Source: Bacteroidota bacterium
Lineage (GTDB): Bacteria > Bacteroidota > Bacteroidia > Flavobacteriales > Weeksellaceae
DNA length: 64,000 nt
Reading direction: 5' to 3'
Assembly (NCBI GenBank): GCA_023387375.1
Contig: JAEWIE010000041.1
Span: 86,542-150,541 of the forward strand
Shown: piece after piece, positions 40,697 to 49,464 of the stretch
Numbering within the stretch: the first letter of the stretch is position 1
Layout of the letters: each line of letters starts with the position of its first letter
Made by a program: the position numbers and the translations under genes
The notes under the pieces: model-generated
What the model saw: the letters and a program-made list of their open reading frames with translations, nothing else
Told to the model about the DNA's origin: nothing
Database searches by the model: none

Positions 40697-43258
40697 TTAT
40701 CCGCATTTGGAACTACCACAACTCTTGCAAGTAAGGCAGCCTTCTTGGTACATGACCTCAGGCGATCCGCAATTCGTGCACTTTTGTCCTTGTACTTCGG
40801 TGCCGTCTGGAATGTACCTTTTCAAAGCGCGCGCCACCCCAGCTTTCCAATTGTTGATAGATTCTAGGTTTAGCTCCATTCGATTCACAAGTTCGACCAC
40901 ACTCTCAATAGGAAGCCCATGTCTAAGGGTTCCTGAAATGAGTTTTGCATAGTTCCAGAATTCGGGATCAAATTTATGCGAAAGTCCTTCAATGGTGGTT
41001 TTATATCCTCTTAAGTTCTTGAATTGGAAATCGTAGCGAGAGCTACCTTTCTCATCGCGATTCTTAATGATCAGTCCTTCGTTTACCCAACGCGGCAATA
41101 GAATTCCTTCTTCATCGTCTGCAAGTCCCGTGAAAATCTCATAAGGTTTGCCATCAATAAGTCCCACAAAAGCGATCCATTTCTCTTTGTTGTTTTGAAA
41201 ACGAACCACATCGGCTTCAAGAATCATAGGCCTTTTGGTTGGGAAACCGGGTTTTAGCTCACTTATCGATTCTTTTGTTTCTTTTTTCTCGTCATTGGAG
41301 ATTAGCACCCCTGAACGTGAACCATCACGGTAGACCGTCACTCCTTTGCATCCTTCTTCCCATGCGGTCAAATAAAGCTCATTGACAAGTTCTTCGCTCG
41401 CTTCGTTTGGTATGTTAATCGTAACGGAAATCGAGTGATCAACCCATTTTTGAATTGCCCCTTGCATTTTCACTTTGCTTAGCCAATCTACATCGTTGGA
41501 GGTTGCTTTATAATAAGGCGATTTTTCAATTAAGGCATTAAGCTCTTCTTGCGTGTAATTTGCATCTGTGTCAATTCCATTGGCAAGCATCCAAGTTTTA
41601 AAATGGTGATGGAAAACCACATATTCTTCCCAAGAATCACCCACTTCATCCACAAAGTCTACACGAACCTCTTTATCGTTCGGATTCACTTTGCGGCGGC
41701 GCTTGTATACAGGCATGAATACGGGTTCAATTCCAGAGCTCGTTTGACTCATAAGAGAAGTACTTCCTGTAGGCGCAATCGTTAGAAGTGCAATGTTTCT
41801 TCTACCGTGCTTTACCATTTCTTTATAGAGAGCTGGATCTTCCTTTTTAATTCTAAGAATAAAAGGATTGTTTTCTTCTCGCTTTGCATCGTACACTTCA
41901 AAGGCGCCTCTTTGCTCTGCCATTTCAACCGAGGAGCGGTAGGCTGCAATTGCTAAGGTTTTATGAACTTTCACAGAAAACGCTACAGCTTCTGTGCTTC
42001 CATATCTTAGCCCAAGCGCTGCAAGCATATCTCCTTCTGCTGTAATTCCAACCCCCGTTCTTCTACCTTGAAGCGTTTTTTTACGAATTTTCAACCAAAG
42101 AGATCTTTCTGTTCCTTTGATTTCTTCTGATTCTGGATCCGAATCAATCTTTGCAATTATTGCATCAATTTTTTCTACTTCAAGATCAATAATATCGTCC
42201 ATCATACGCTGCGCGTAGCGAACATGGGATTTAAACAATTCAAAATCAAACTTTGCCTCTGCAGTAAAAGGATTCTGAACATACGAATAGAGATTTATGG
42301 CTAAAAGTCGACAAGAATCATAGGGACAAAGTGGAATCTCACCGCATGGATTTGTGGAAACGGTTTCAAATCCCAAATCTGCATAACTATCGGGTACTGA
42401 TTCTTTTTGAATCGTATCCCAAAATAAAATACCTGGTTCCGCAGACTTCCATGCATTGTGTACGATTTTGCTCCAAATCTCTTTCGCTTTTACTTCTTTC
42501 TTTACTTTAGGCTCCTTACTATGGATGGGGTAAGTTTGTGTATAGGTCGAATCCTCTTTAACGGCTTTCATAAAAGCATCGTCAATTCTTACGGATATAT
42601 TGGCTCCTGTAATTTTTCCTTGTTCTAACTTTGCATCAATAAAATCTTCAGCATCTGGGTGATTGATGGAGACCGAAAGCATAAGCGCACCTCTTCGTCC
42701 GTCTTGCGCCACTTCTCTTGTGGAATTGGAATATCGTTCCATAAAGGGAACTAGGCCCGTAGAAGTCAAGGCGGAATTCTTCACAGCCGATCCTTTCGGA
42801 CGGATGTACGAGAGATCATGTCCTACACCGCCTCTTCGTTTCATAAGCTGTACTTGCTCCTCGTCCACCTTCATTATACTTCCGTAGGAATCACTGTTGC
42901 TTCCGTTACCAATCACAAAGCAATTTGACAAGGAGGCAATTTGAAAATGATTCCCAATTCCAGTCATGGGACTTCCCTGGGGAATAATGTATTTAAAATC
43001 TCGAATAAGTTCAAAGACCTCTTCTTTTGAAAGAGGATCTGGATATTTGGCTTCAATTCTCGCAATCTCGTTTGCAATTCGCCAATGCATATCATCGGGC
43101 GTTGACTCATAAAGATTACCATCCGAATCTTTTAATGCATATTTATTTACCCAAACTCTCGTTGCTAGATCGTCTCCTTTAAAGTATTCTAAAGTTTTAG
43201 ATGTAGCGGAATCAAATGTAATAGAATTTCTTTTTTTTGTTGCGATTGAACTTTCCAT
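40697..43258 (-). CDS. nrdJ: Adenosylcobalamin-dependent ribonucleotide reductase (class II)
   Basis: Makes deoxyribonucleotides using coenzyme B12, so it needs no oxygen. From the ATG at 43258 it has 853 residues; a longer reading from 43294 adds an unconvincing hydrophobic leader. Motifs: SNCFVIGNGSNSDSYGSIM, RRGGVGHDLSYIRPKGS, SVSINHPDAEDFI, the catalytic FETVSTNPCGEIPL and APTGSTSLMSQTSSGIEP. The C-terminus ends in a cysteine-rich zinc-ribbon/redox tail (CTNCGSPEVMYQEGCLTC, then CG repeats). No cobalamin riboswitch was found upstream. Two 20-base imperfect direct repeats and a palindrome lie in its upstream region. Confidence 0.95.
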   Translation of the reverse strand: MESSIATKKRNSITFDSATSKTLEYFKGDDLATRVWVNKYALKDSDGNLYESTPDDMHWRIANEIARIEAKYPDPLSKEEVFELIRDFKYIIPQGSPMTGIGNHFQIASLSNCFVIGNGSNSDSYGSIMKVDEEQVQLMKRRGGVGHDLSYIRPKGSAVKNSALTSTGLVPFMERYSNSTREVAQDGRRGALMLSVSINHPDAEDFIDAKLEQGKITGANISVRIDDAFMKAVKEDSTYTQTYPIHSKEPKVKKEVKAKEIWSKIVHNAWKSAEPGILFWDTIQKESVPDSYADLGFETVSTNPCGEIPLCPYDSCRLLAINLYSYVQNPFTAEAKFDFELFKSHVRYAQRMMDDIIDLEVEKIDAIIAKIDSDPESEEIKGTERSLWLKIRKKTLQGRRTGVGITAEGDMLAALGLRYGSTEAVAFSVKVHKTLAIAAYRSSVEMAEQRGAFEVYDAKREENNPFILRIKKEDPALYKEMVKHGRRNIALLTIAPTGSTSLMSQTSSGIEPVFMPVYKRRRKVNPNDKEVRVDFVDEVGDSWEEYVVFHHHFKTWMLANGIDTDANYTQEELNALIEKSPYYKATSNDVDWLSKVKMQGAIQKWVDHSISVTINIPNEASEELVNELYLTAWEEGCKGVTVYRDGSRSGVLISNDEKKETKESISELKPGFPTKRPMILEADVVRFQNNKEKWIAFVGLIDGKPYEIFTGLADDEEGILLPRWVNEGLIIKNRDEKGSSRYDFQFKNLRGYKTTIEGLSHKFDPEFWNYAKLISGTLRHGLPIESVVELVNRMELNLESINNWKAGVARALKRYIPDGTEVQGQKCTNCGSPEVMYQEGCLTCKSCGSSKCG

Positions 43259-43309
43259 GGATCTAAATGTTTTAATGAAATAAATGTACATCAAATCCTT
43301 TAGATTTCA

Positions 43310-43394
43310 AAAAGTTTACAAATATTTTAAACCAATCTATTGATTATCAAAATAATAGATTTTGACAAAACTCGAAAAGTTCACAAATTTTAAA
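43310..43394. repeat. Imperfect direct repeats and a dyad upstream of nrdJ
   Basis: AAAAGTTTACAAATATTTTA (from 43310) and AAAAGTTCACAAATTTTAAA (43375-43394) are near copies 65 bases apart. Between them AATCTATT (43334-43341) and AATAGATT (43354-43361) form an 8-base-arm dyad with a 12-base centre. These could be regulator sites for nrdJ, but the region is very AT-rich and chance similarity is possible. Confidence 0.35.
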
Positions 43395-43504
43395 ATTAAA
43401 ATTGTTTTTGAATTCTCAGAAAAACAAAAATAAGCAACAAAATCTATGAATTATCAAAAAAAGAACTAGTGTGGAATCTCATCAATAGACTAAAAAAAGA
43501 AGAA

Positions 43505-45709
43505 TTAATTTGCGATGTCTGAAATGAATTTAATCCTAAGCATACGAATCTCTTCATCGCTTAGATCCTCACCAAATTCTCCTGTGAGAACTTTCATACT
43601 ATCACTTTCGCTTTCTTTCATGAAATCCATGAATTCCTCCACAATATCCTCGTCGAACAGTTCCTCGAGGTAGTAATCGATGTTTAACTTGGTGCCTTGG
43701 TATACGATCCGTTCCATTTCTTTTAGAAGAGCATCCATCGTCAAATGTTTCGCCCTAGCAATGTCTTCTAAATCTAGTTTTTTATCTGTGCTTTGAATGA
43801 TAAAGACTTTATGGCTCGCTTTGTTAGCCACTTGTTTAAGCACCATATCCTGCGTACGCTCAATCTGATTTTCGCTCACATACTGAGAGATAAACTCTGC
43901 AAATTCTTTTCCGTAACGACGTGCTTTTCCTTCACCCACTCCGTATATTTTTGAAATCTCTTCTGAAGTGATCGGATACTGAATCGTCATGTCCTCAAGA
44001 CTTGCGTCCATAAAGACTGTATAGGGTGGAATTTGATGTTTTTTGGCTACCTTTTTCCTAAGTTCTTTCAGTTGAGAGTAAAGGTTTTGATCCATACTGC
44101 TAGCGGCCATTCCTTCATTTTTTTCAGATTCGGATCGAAGCTGCTCTAAATTGTACTCTCGGTCTTGGGCAATTTTAAACTCAGGCTCAATCTCGCCAGC
44201 CAAAACACCTTGTCCTTTGCTTGAAAGTTTAAGCACTCCATAGGTTTCAATATCCTTGGTGAGGTAATCCTGCACATTGGCCTGACGAATGATCGACTTC
44301 CAGTAATTGTCAGAGTGAGACTTTCCAATCCCGAAAAACTCAGTCGTTTCGAGCTTATAGGATTTGGTGACCGAGTTCTCTTTCCCCATAATTAAGCTGA
44401 TTAAATCTTTCGATTTAAATTTCTCGCCAAGGGTCTTTACTATTTCAAGTAATTTTTTCAAATCCGAGAACGCATCCACGACAGGGGGTGGATTCATCGC
44501 ATTGTCATCCATTTTGGCTCCCTCTCCGTGCACGGGATCAAACTTCTCACCAAAATAATATAGCAAGTACTGTCGACGGCTCATCGAGGTTTCAGCATAG
44601 CCCACCACTTCGTTTAGAAGTTGAAGGCCAATTTCTCGTTCCGAGACGGGCTTTTGTGCTAAAAATTTCTCTAGTTTCTCAATGTCTTTAGGATCGTAAA
44701 AAGCAAGACAATAACCCTCGCCTCCATCTCGACCTGCCCTACCAGTTTCTTGGTAATAACTTTCAAGAGATTTTGGAAAATCATAATGAATTACATAACG
44801 CACATCGGGCTTATCAATTCCCATCCCAAAGGCAATGGTGGCCACTATGACATCGCACTCTTCTGCTAAAAAGCCATCTTGGTTTGCCACTCTCGTTTTT
44901 TGATCCAGTCCCGCATGGTAAGGTCTTGCGTTAATCCCATTGACTTGTAAAAGCTGAGCAAACTCCTCTACTTTCCTACGGCTAAGGCAATAAACGATTC
45001 CTGATTTTCCTTTTCGAGCATTAATAAACTTAACAATTTCCTTATCAATATTGATTTTTGGACGAACCTCATAAAATAAATTAGCTCGGTTGAAACTCGA
45101 TTTAAAGACTTTGGCATCACTCATACCCAGCGTCTTTTGAATATCATCTTGCACCTTAGGTGTGGCGGTTGCGGTAAGGGCAATCACCGGTACCTTTGCA
45201 ATCTTATCAATGATTAATTTAAGGTTTCGGTATTCAGGGCGAAAATCATGTCCCCACTCAGAAATACAATGCGCTTCGTCAATTGCGACAAAAGAAATAG
45301 GGACCTCTTTCAAAAAGTCCATATATTCCTCTTTAATTAGAGATTCAGGAGCAACATATAGAAGTTTGGTTACGCCACTTTTGATATCATTAAAGACTTG
45401 CGTCGTTTGCGTTTTATTCAGCGAAGAGTTTAAGACATGCGCTAAACCTTTTTGGGAGGAAAGGCCGTTGACTGCATCCACCTGATTCTTCATCAGTGCG
45501 ATTAAAGGGGATACCACAATGGCCGTCCCCGAAGAAATAAGTGCAGGTAGTTGATAGCAAAGGGATTTACCCCCGCCTGTAGGCATGAGTACAAATACAT
45601 CCTGCTCGTCCAAAAGCGTTTCAATAATCTCCTCTTGGTGTCCCTTAAAAGTAGAGAATCCAAAATATTTCTTCAATTCACGCGATAAATCGGTGTTTTT
45701 CGTCCCCAT
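43505..45709 (-). CDS. recQ: ATP-dependent DNA helicase RecQ
   Basis: A 3'-5' DNA helicase in recombination and repair. The 734 residues contain Walker A LMPTGGGKSLCYQLPAL (about 39-55), the box IDEAHCISEWGHDFRPEY, GRAGRDGGEGYCLAFY, a zinc-binding/RQC-like region that appears reduced, and an HRDC domain (about 530-610, YSQLKELRKKVAKKHQIPPYTVF). An extra acidic C-terminal domain extends to the end (LEELFDEDIVEEFMDFM). It is longer than the 610 residues of E. coli RecQ because of that tail. It is divergent from kdsD. Confidence 0.95.
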   Translation of the reverse strand: MGTKNTDLSRELKKYFGFSTFKGHQEEIIETLLDEQDVFVLMPTGGGKSLCYQLPALISSGTAIVVSPLIALMKNQVDAVNGLSSQKGLAHVLNSSLNKTQTTQVFNDIKSGVTKLLYVAPESLIKEEYMDFLKEVPISFVAIDEAHCISEWGHDFRPEYRNLKLIIDKIAKVPVIALTATATPKVQDDIQKTLGMSDAKVFKSSFNRANLFYEVRPKINIDKEIVKFINARKGKSGIVYCLSRRKVEEFAQLLQVNGINARPYHAGLDQKTRVANQDGFLAEECDVIVATIAFGMGIDKPDVRYVIHYDFPKSLESYYQETGRAGRDGGEGYCLAFYDPKDIEKLEKFLAQKPVSEREIGLQLLNEVVGYAETSMSRRQYLLYYFGEKFDPVHGEGAKMDDNAMNPPPVVDAFSDLKKLLEIVKTLGEKFKSKDLISLIMGKENSVTKSYKLETTEFFGIGKSHSDNYWKSIIRQANVQDYLTKDIETYGVLKLSSKGQGVLAGEIEPEFKIAQDREYNLEQLRSESEKNEGMAASSMDQNLYSQLKELRKKVAKKHQIPPYTVFMDASLEDMTIQYPITSEEISKIYGVGEGKARRYGKEFAEFISQYVSENQIERTQDMVLKQVANKASHKVFIIQSTDKKLDLEDIARAKHLTMDALLKEMERIVYQGTKLNIDYYLEELFDEDIVEEFMDFMKESESDSMKVLTGEFGEDLSDEEIRMLRIKFISDIAN

Positions 45710-45806
45710 CTAATTTTGTTTGCTAAATTTGCACATTACCAAAGTTAGTAAATAATCCCTTAAAAGGCAATCTTATCTTGGGTAAATTATCTAAAACTAC
45801 TTTAAG

Positions 45807-46766
45807 TTGAAAAATTCAGACCTAATCCTTTTAGCAAAACGCTCTATTGAAATCGAAATCTCTGAACTTGAATTGCTAGCAAAGCGTATCGATTCTAGTT
45901 TTGCAAAAGCCGCACAACTCATTAACCAAGCAAGTGGAAAACTCATTATTGTGGGAATTGGAAAATCGGCCCATGTAGCCAATAAAATTGTAGCTACCCT
46001 AAACTCCACGGGAACCCCTTCGCAGTTTCTTCATGCGGCCGAGGCCATCCACGGAGATTTAGGACTTATCCAAAAGCAAGATGTGGTTTTGTGTATTTCC
46101 AATTCCGGAAACTCTCCAGAAATTGTGACTCTTCTTCCTTACTTAAAATCGTACTCAAGCTACTTAATTGCCATGACTGGTAATTTAGAGAGTAAGTTGG
46201 CGCTAAGTTCAGATGTTGTACTAAGTACCCACGTGGCAAAAGAAGCATGTCCGATTAAGCTAGCCCCTACCAGTTCCACTACCGTTCAAATGGCACTAGG
46301 CGATGCACTTGCTGTTTGCCTGATGGAGCTGAATGGGTTTAAGGAGCAAGATTTTGCGAGATTTCATCCGGGAGGTAGCTTAGGAAAGAACTTAACTGCA
46401 ACCGTAGAGCAGTTCCTATCTACTCAAAAACCGCAAGTCGCGCCTAGCGCTAGCATAAGAGAAGTCATTATCTCTATCAGCGCTTCCACCCACGGTGTGA
46501 CAGTGGTTATTGACCAAGACAAAATCACAGGTGTGATCACCGATGGAGATTTGCGAAGAATGCTTATGAAGACGGAAGATATTTCCCAAATGCAAGCGAA
46601 AGACATTATGAGTGATAATCCGAAGACCATCGACAAAAATGCACTTGCCAAAGAAGCAATGGCTCTAATGAAACAGAGCAATATCGGGCAAATCATTGTG
46701 ACCAATGAAAATAAATATTACGGAATCATAGACATCCACCGTCTTTTGGACGAAGGAATACTTTAA
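45807..46766 (+). CDS. kdsD: Arabinose-5-phosphate isomerase (KdsD/KpsF family)
   Basis: Converts ribulose-5-phosphate to arabinose-5-phosphate for Kdo synthesis in lipopolysaccharide. It has 319 residues. The SIS domain covers about 30-180 (IIVGIGKSAHVANKIVATLNSTG, HGDLGLIQKQDVVLCISNSG, STTVQMALGDALAV), followed by two CBS domains (about 205-319). The start is a TTG at 45807; an upstream in-frame stop at 45792 leaves no earlier option, and Met is not available before the SIS core. Two TAnnTTTG boxes lie at 45712-45731. It is followed by tatC. Confidence 0.93.
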   Translation: MKNSDLILLAKRSIEIEISELELLAKRIDSSFAKAAQLINQASGKLIIVGIGKSAHVANKIVATLNSTGTPSQFLHAAEAIHGDLGLIQKQDVVLCISNSGNSPEIVTLLPYLKSYSSYLIAMTGNLESKLALSSDVVLSTHVAKEACPIKLAPTSSTTVQMALGDALAVCLMELNGFKEQDFARFHPGGSLGKNLTATVEQFLSTQKPQVAPSASIREVIISISASTHGVTVVIDQDKITGVITDGDLRRMLMKTEDISQMQAKDIMSDNPKTIDKNALAKEAMALMKQSNIGQIIVTNENKYYGIIDIHRLLDEGIL

Positions 46767-46853
46767 AGCTGGCTTTCAAAGCTCATTGTTTCGTTATGCG
46801 AATTGTAACTTATTGCGTATTTTCGCGTCTTTAAAACTAAATAGATCAAACTT

Positions 46854-47669
46854 GTGAATCAAGAGAAAGACATGTCCCTACTAGGACACATTGGAGAACT
46901 TCGAGGCCATCTCATTCGTTGCATCATCGCCATTGTAATTTGTGGCATTGTGGTGGGTTTTAATATCGAGTGGATCATTGACCAGATTTTCTTTGGTCCT
47001 GTAAAGAACGACTTTCCCACTTTTCGCGCTATCAATTATCTTTCTCAGGAACTCGTCGGTAGCAAAGCAATTGAACTTCCAGCAGACTTCCCTGTTCGGG
47101 TACAAAAGCTCTACCAACAGTTTAATGTCATGATGAGCGTCTCGGTAATCGGCGGAATTGTCCTGGCTTTCCCCTATCTTATTTGGGAGCTATGGCGGTT
47201 TGTTTCGCCTGCTCTGCATCCAAAAGAGCGGAAAAACTCTTCACTTCTTATTAATTCCGTTTGGATTCTTTTTCTATTAGGAATATTGTGCGGGTATTAT
47301 CTAATCCTTCCCTTTGCAATTAATTTTGGTACTGTTTTTAAAATATCGGAGATCATTGAACCTTTGTATGACCTTTCGGATTATGCCGCTTTGTTCTTCC
47401 AGATTGTCGTAGGCATGGGAATTGTTTTTCTTTTCCCAATCATTGTCTATTTCCTTACTGCCATTGGGATTTTAAATCCCACGTTTCTTAAAACCTACCG
47501 TCGCCATTCCATTGTCGTCATTCTCGTCATTGCAGCGATCATAACGCCAGCGGATGTATTGAGCATGGGAATGGCCGCTCTTCCTCTTTTGATGCTCTAC
47601 GAATTCAGTATTGGCATTTGCAAAAGAACTTATAACAGGATGCAAAAACGGGCTGAAAAAGCGTTATAG
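46854..47669 (+). CDS. tatC: Twin-arginine translocase subunit TatC
   Basis: The signal-peptide-binding core of the Tat system, with six membrane helices. The 271-residue reading starts at a GTG at 46854; the ATG at 46872 (MSLLGHIGELRGHLIRCI) is equally good by family N-terminus. It has the cytoplasmic start motif GELRGHLI, the first periplasmic loop, FPYLIWELWRFVSPALHPKERK, and a long fourth-to-sixth helix region. No tatA is adjacent. The order recQ(-), kdsD, tatC is seen in other Flavobacteria. Confidence 0.95.
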   Translation: MNQEKDMSLLGHIGELRGHLIRCIIAIVICGIVVGFNIEWIIDQIFFGPVKNDFPTFRAINYLSQELVGSKAIELPADFPVRVQKLYQQFNVMMSVSVIGGIVLAFPYLIWELWRFVSPALHPKERKNSSLLINSVWILFLLGILCGYYLILPFAINFGTVFKISEIIEPLYDLSDYAALFFQIVVGMGIVFLFPIIVYFLTAIGILNPTFLKTYRRHSIVVILVIAAIITPADVLSMGMAALPLLMLYEFSIGICKRTYNRMQKRAEKAL

Positions 47670-47729
47670 TTTTTTGATTTAAGACAGCACAAAACCACTC
47701 TACTACCTAGAAAGGTCACCATTTTTTAT

Positions 47730-47737
47730 TACTTTTG
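47730..47737 (+). promoter_or_regulatory. -7 promoter box for the M1 peptidase gene
   Basis: TACTTTTG matches TAnnTTTG and lies 18 bases before the ATG at 47756. An apparent TTG start at 47735 falls inside it and is rejected. Confidence 0.45.
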
Positions 47738-47755
47738 GATCTTATAATTAAAAAT

Positions 47756-49378
47756 ATGAGAATCCTAACTTTGTTATTTTCGATTTCGTGCGTCTTACTA
47801 AATGCGCAAACATTCTCACGGCAAGACACCCTGAAAGGGTCGAATACGGAGTTCCGTGATTTCTGGGATGTTAAAAAGTATGATATTGTGGTAAAGCCAA
47901 GCTTTGATACGAAAAGTGTAGAAGGCCAAAACACAATTACGTTTGAAGTGACTAAGGAGCGAAAGAACACCACCTTGCAAATCGATCTTGAGTCCCCAAT
48001 GAATTATAAACTCCTTACTCACAACTTAGGCGAGATTTCCGAGAAAAGAGAAGGAAACTTTTTGTTTCTATCACCAAAAGTTCCCTTAAAAAAAGGACAA
48101 AGATACTCTCTTACCCTTGGCTACTCAGGCCATCCAAAAATTGCAAAAAAAGCGCCTTGGGATGGAGGCTGGGTCTTTGCGAAAGACGAAAAAGGCCGTC
48201 CTTTCATGAGTGTTGCCCAAGAAGGCGAAGGCCCTTCTTTATGGCTTCCCGTAAAGGACCAATGGCTAGATGAACCTGACGAGGGAATGAGTATGGAAAT
48301 CCTTACTCAAAATGATCTTGTTGGCGTTGGCAATGGTCGCTTGGTTTCCAAAACGAAGAAAGGAGAACTTACCTCGTACCTCTGGGAAGTGAAAAACCCA
48401 ATCAATGGATACTCCATGGTACCTAGCGTAGGGCATTACGTTCATTTTGGTGAAACCTACCAAGGGGAAAAGGGCCCTTTGGATTTAGACTACTGGGTTT
48501 TGGATTATAACCTTGCTAAAGCCAAAAAACAATTTACGCAAGTAAAACCCATGATGAAAGCCTTTGAATATTGGTTTGGCCCTTATCCTTTCTACGAAGA
48601 TTCCTACAAATTAGTAGAAACTCCTTACTTAGGAATGGAACACCAAAGCAATGTTGCGTACGGAAACAACTATGAAAACGGATATTTGGGACGAGATCTT
48701 TCCCAAACCGGAGTGGGTCTCAAATGGGATTTTATCATCATTCACGAAACAGGACATGAGTGGTTTGCCAACAACATTACAGCCAGAGAAAAAGCAGATA
48801 TGTGGATTCATGAAGCGTTCACAAGTTATTCAGAAACTCTTTTTACGGAGAATTATCTAGATCCCGATTCTGCAGATCGATACCAAGTGGGAACTCGGCA
48901 CGCTATTCGCAACGACAAACCCATTATTGGGTATTATGGCGTTGGGGTTTCCGGAAGTGGAGATATGTATTACAAAGGGGCAAGTATGCTTCATACAATA
49001 CGTGAGGCGGTAAATGACGATACAAAATTCCGATGTATGCTTAGAGCTCTAAACAAAACGTTTTATCATCAGATGGTTAGCTCTGCCCAAATTGAAAACG
49101 AGATGTCAAAAATCTTAAACATGGATTTATCTCCTGTTTTTGATCAGTACCTTCGCGGAGTGAAAGTACCAAAATTAGAACTAGTTCACAGTGCCCAAAA
49201 AGGAACTCTTGAGTTTAGATTTCAAAATACAGTCGAGAATTTTTCATTGCCGATTCACTTAAATAAGAATCGCACAATTACCCCAACCGCACGTTGGCAA
49301 AGTATCAAACTTTCAAACGGAGAAACCTTTGAAGTCAGTCCAAACTATTACTTTGAAGTAGAGCTTAAAACTTCTTAA
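47756..49378 (+). CDS. Secreted M1 family metallopeptidase
   Basis: A 540-residue zinc aminopeptidase-like protein. It begins with a signal peptide (MRILTLLFSISCVLLNAQT, cleavage about residue 19). The N-terminal beta domain runs to about residue 250. The catalytic site is HETGHEWFANNIT with the third ligand Glu in HEAFTSYSETLF (the HExxH-x18-E pattern). The exopeptidase motif before it reads YLGMEHQSNVAYGN, where GxMEN is usual; Met-Glu-His is a small departure. The protein is shorter than full M1 enzymes, as it lacks the large C-terminal helical domain. It is likely exported to the periplasm or surface. Confidence 0.92.
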   Translation: MRILTLLFSISCVLLNAQTFSRQDTLKGSNTEFRDFWDVKKYDIVVKPSFDTKSVEGQNTITFEVTKERKNTTLQIDLESPMNYKLLTHNLGEISEKREGNFLFLSPKVPLKKGQRYSLTLGYSGHPKIAKKAPWDGGWVFAKDEKGRPFMSVAQEGEGPSLWLPVKDQWLDEPDEGMSMEILTQNDLVGVGNGRLVSKTKKGELTSYLWEVKNPINGYSMVPSVGHYVHFGETYQGEKGPLDLDYWVLDYNLAKAKKQFTQVKPMMKAFEYWFGPYPFYEDSYKLVETPYLGMEHQSNVAYGNNYENGYLGRDLSQTGVGLKWDFIIIHETGHEWFANNITAREKADMWIHEAFTSYSETLFTENYLDPDSADRYQVGTRHAIRNDKPIIGYYGVGVSGSGDMYYKGASMLHTIREAVNDDTKFRCMLRALNKTFYHQMVSSAQIENEMSKILNMDLSPVFDQYLRGVKVPKLELVHSAQKGTLEFRFQNTVENFSLPIHLNKNRTITPTARWQSIKLSNGETFEVSPNYYFEVELKTS

Positions 49379-49404
49379 AGATAAAAAGATATTCGCCCTA
49401 AATA

Positions 49405-49444
49405 AAAATGCATCGCAAAGAGTAAGGTTCTTGCGATGCATTTT
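49405..49444. terminator. Bidirectional terminator between M1 peptidase and second PBP4
   Basis: Perfect 14-base arms AAAATGCATCGCAA (49405-49418) and TTGCGATGCATTTT (49431-49444) with a 12-base loop; T-rich on both sides, between convergent genes. Confidence 0.9.
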
Positions 49445-49464
49445 ATTTTTCTCTTCTTTCTTTT

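Noticed and set aside
43259..43504. Possible cobalamin riboswitch before the B12-dependent reductase
   Set aside because: No B12-box-like conserved core or multi-stem arrangement was seen on the reverse strand, and the region is short and AT-rich.
47735..47755. TTG start for the M1 peptidase
   Set aside because: It lies in a -7 promoter box, and the ATG at 47756 begins a proper signal peptide.
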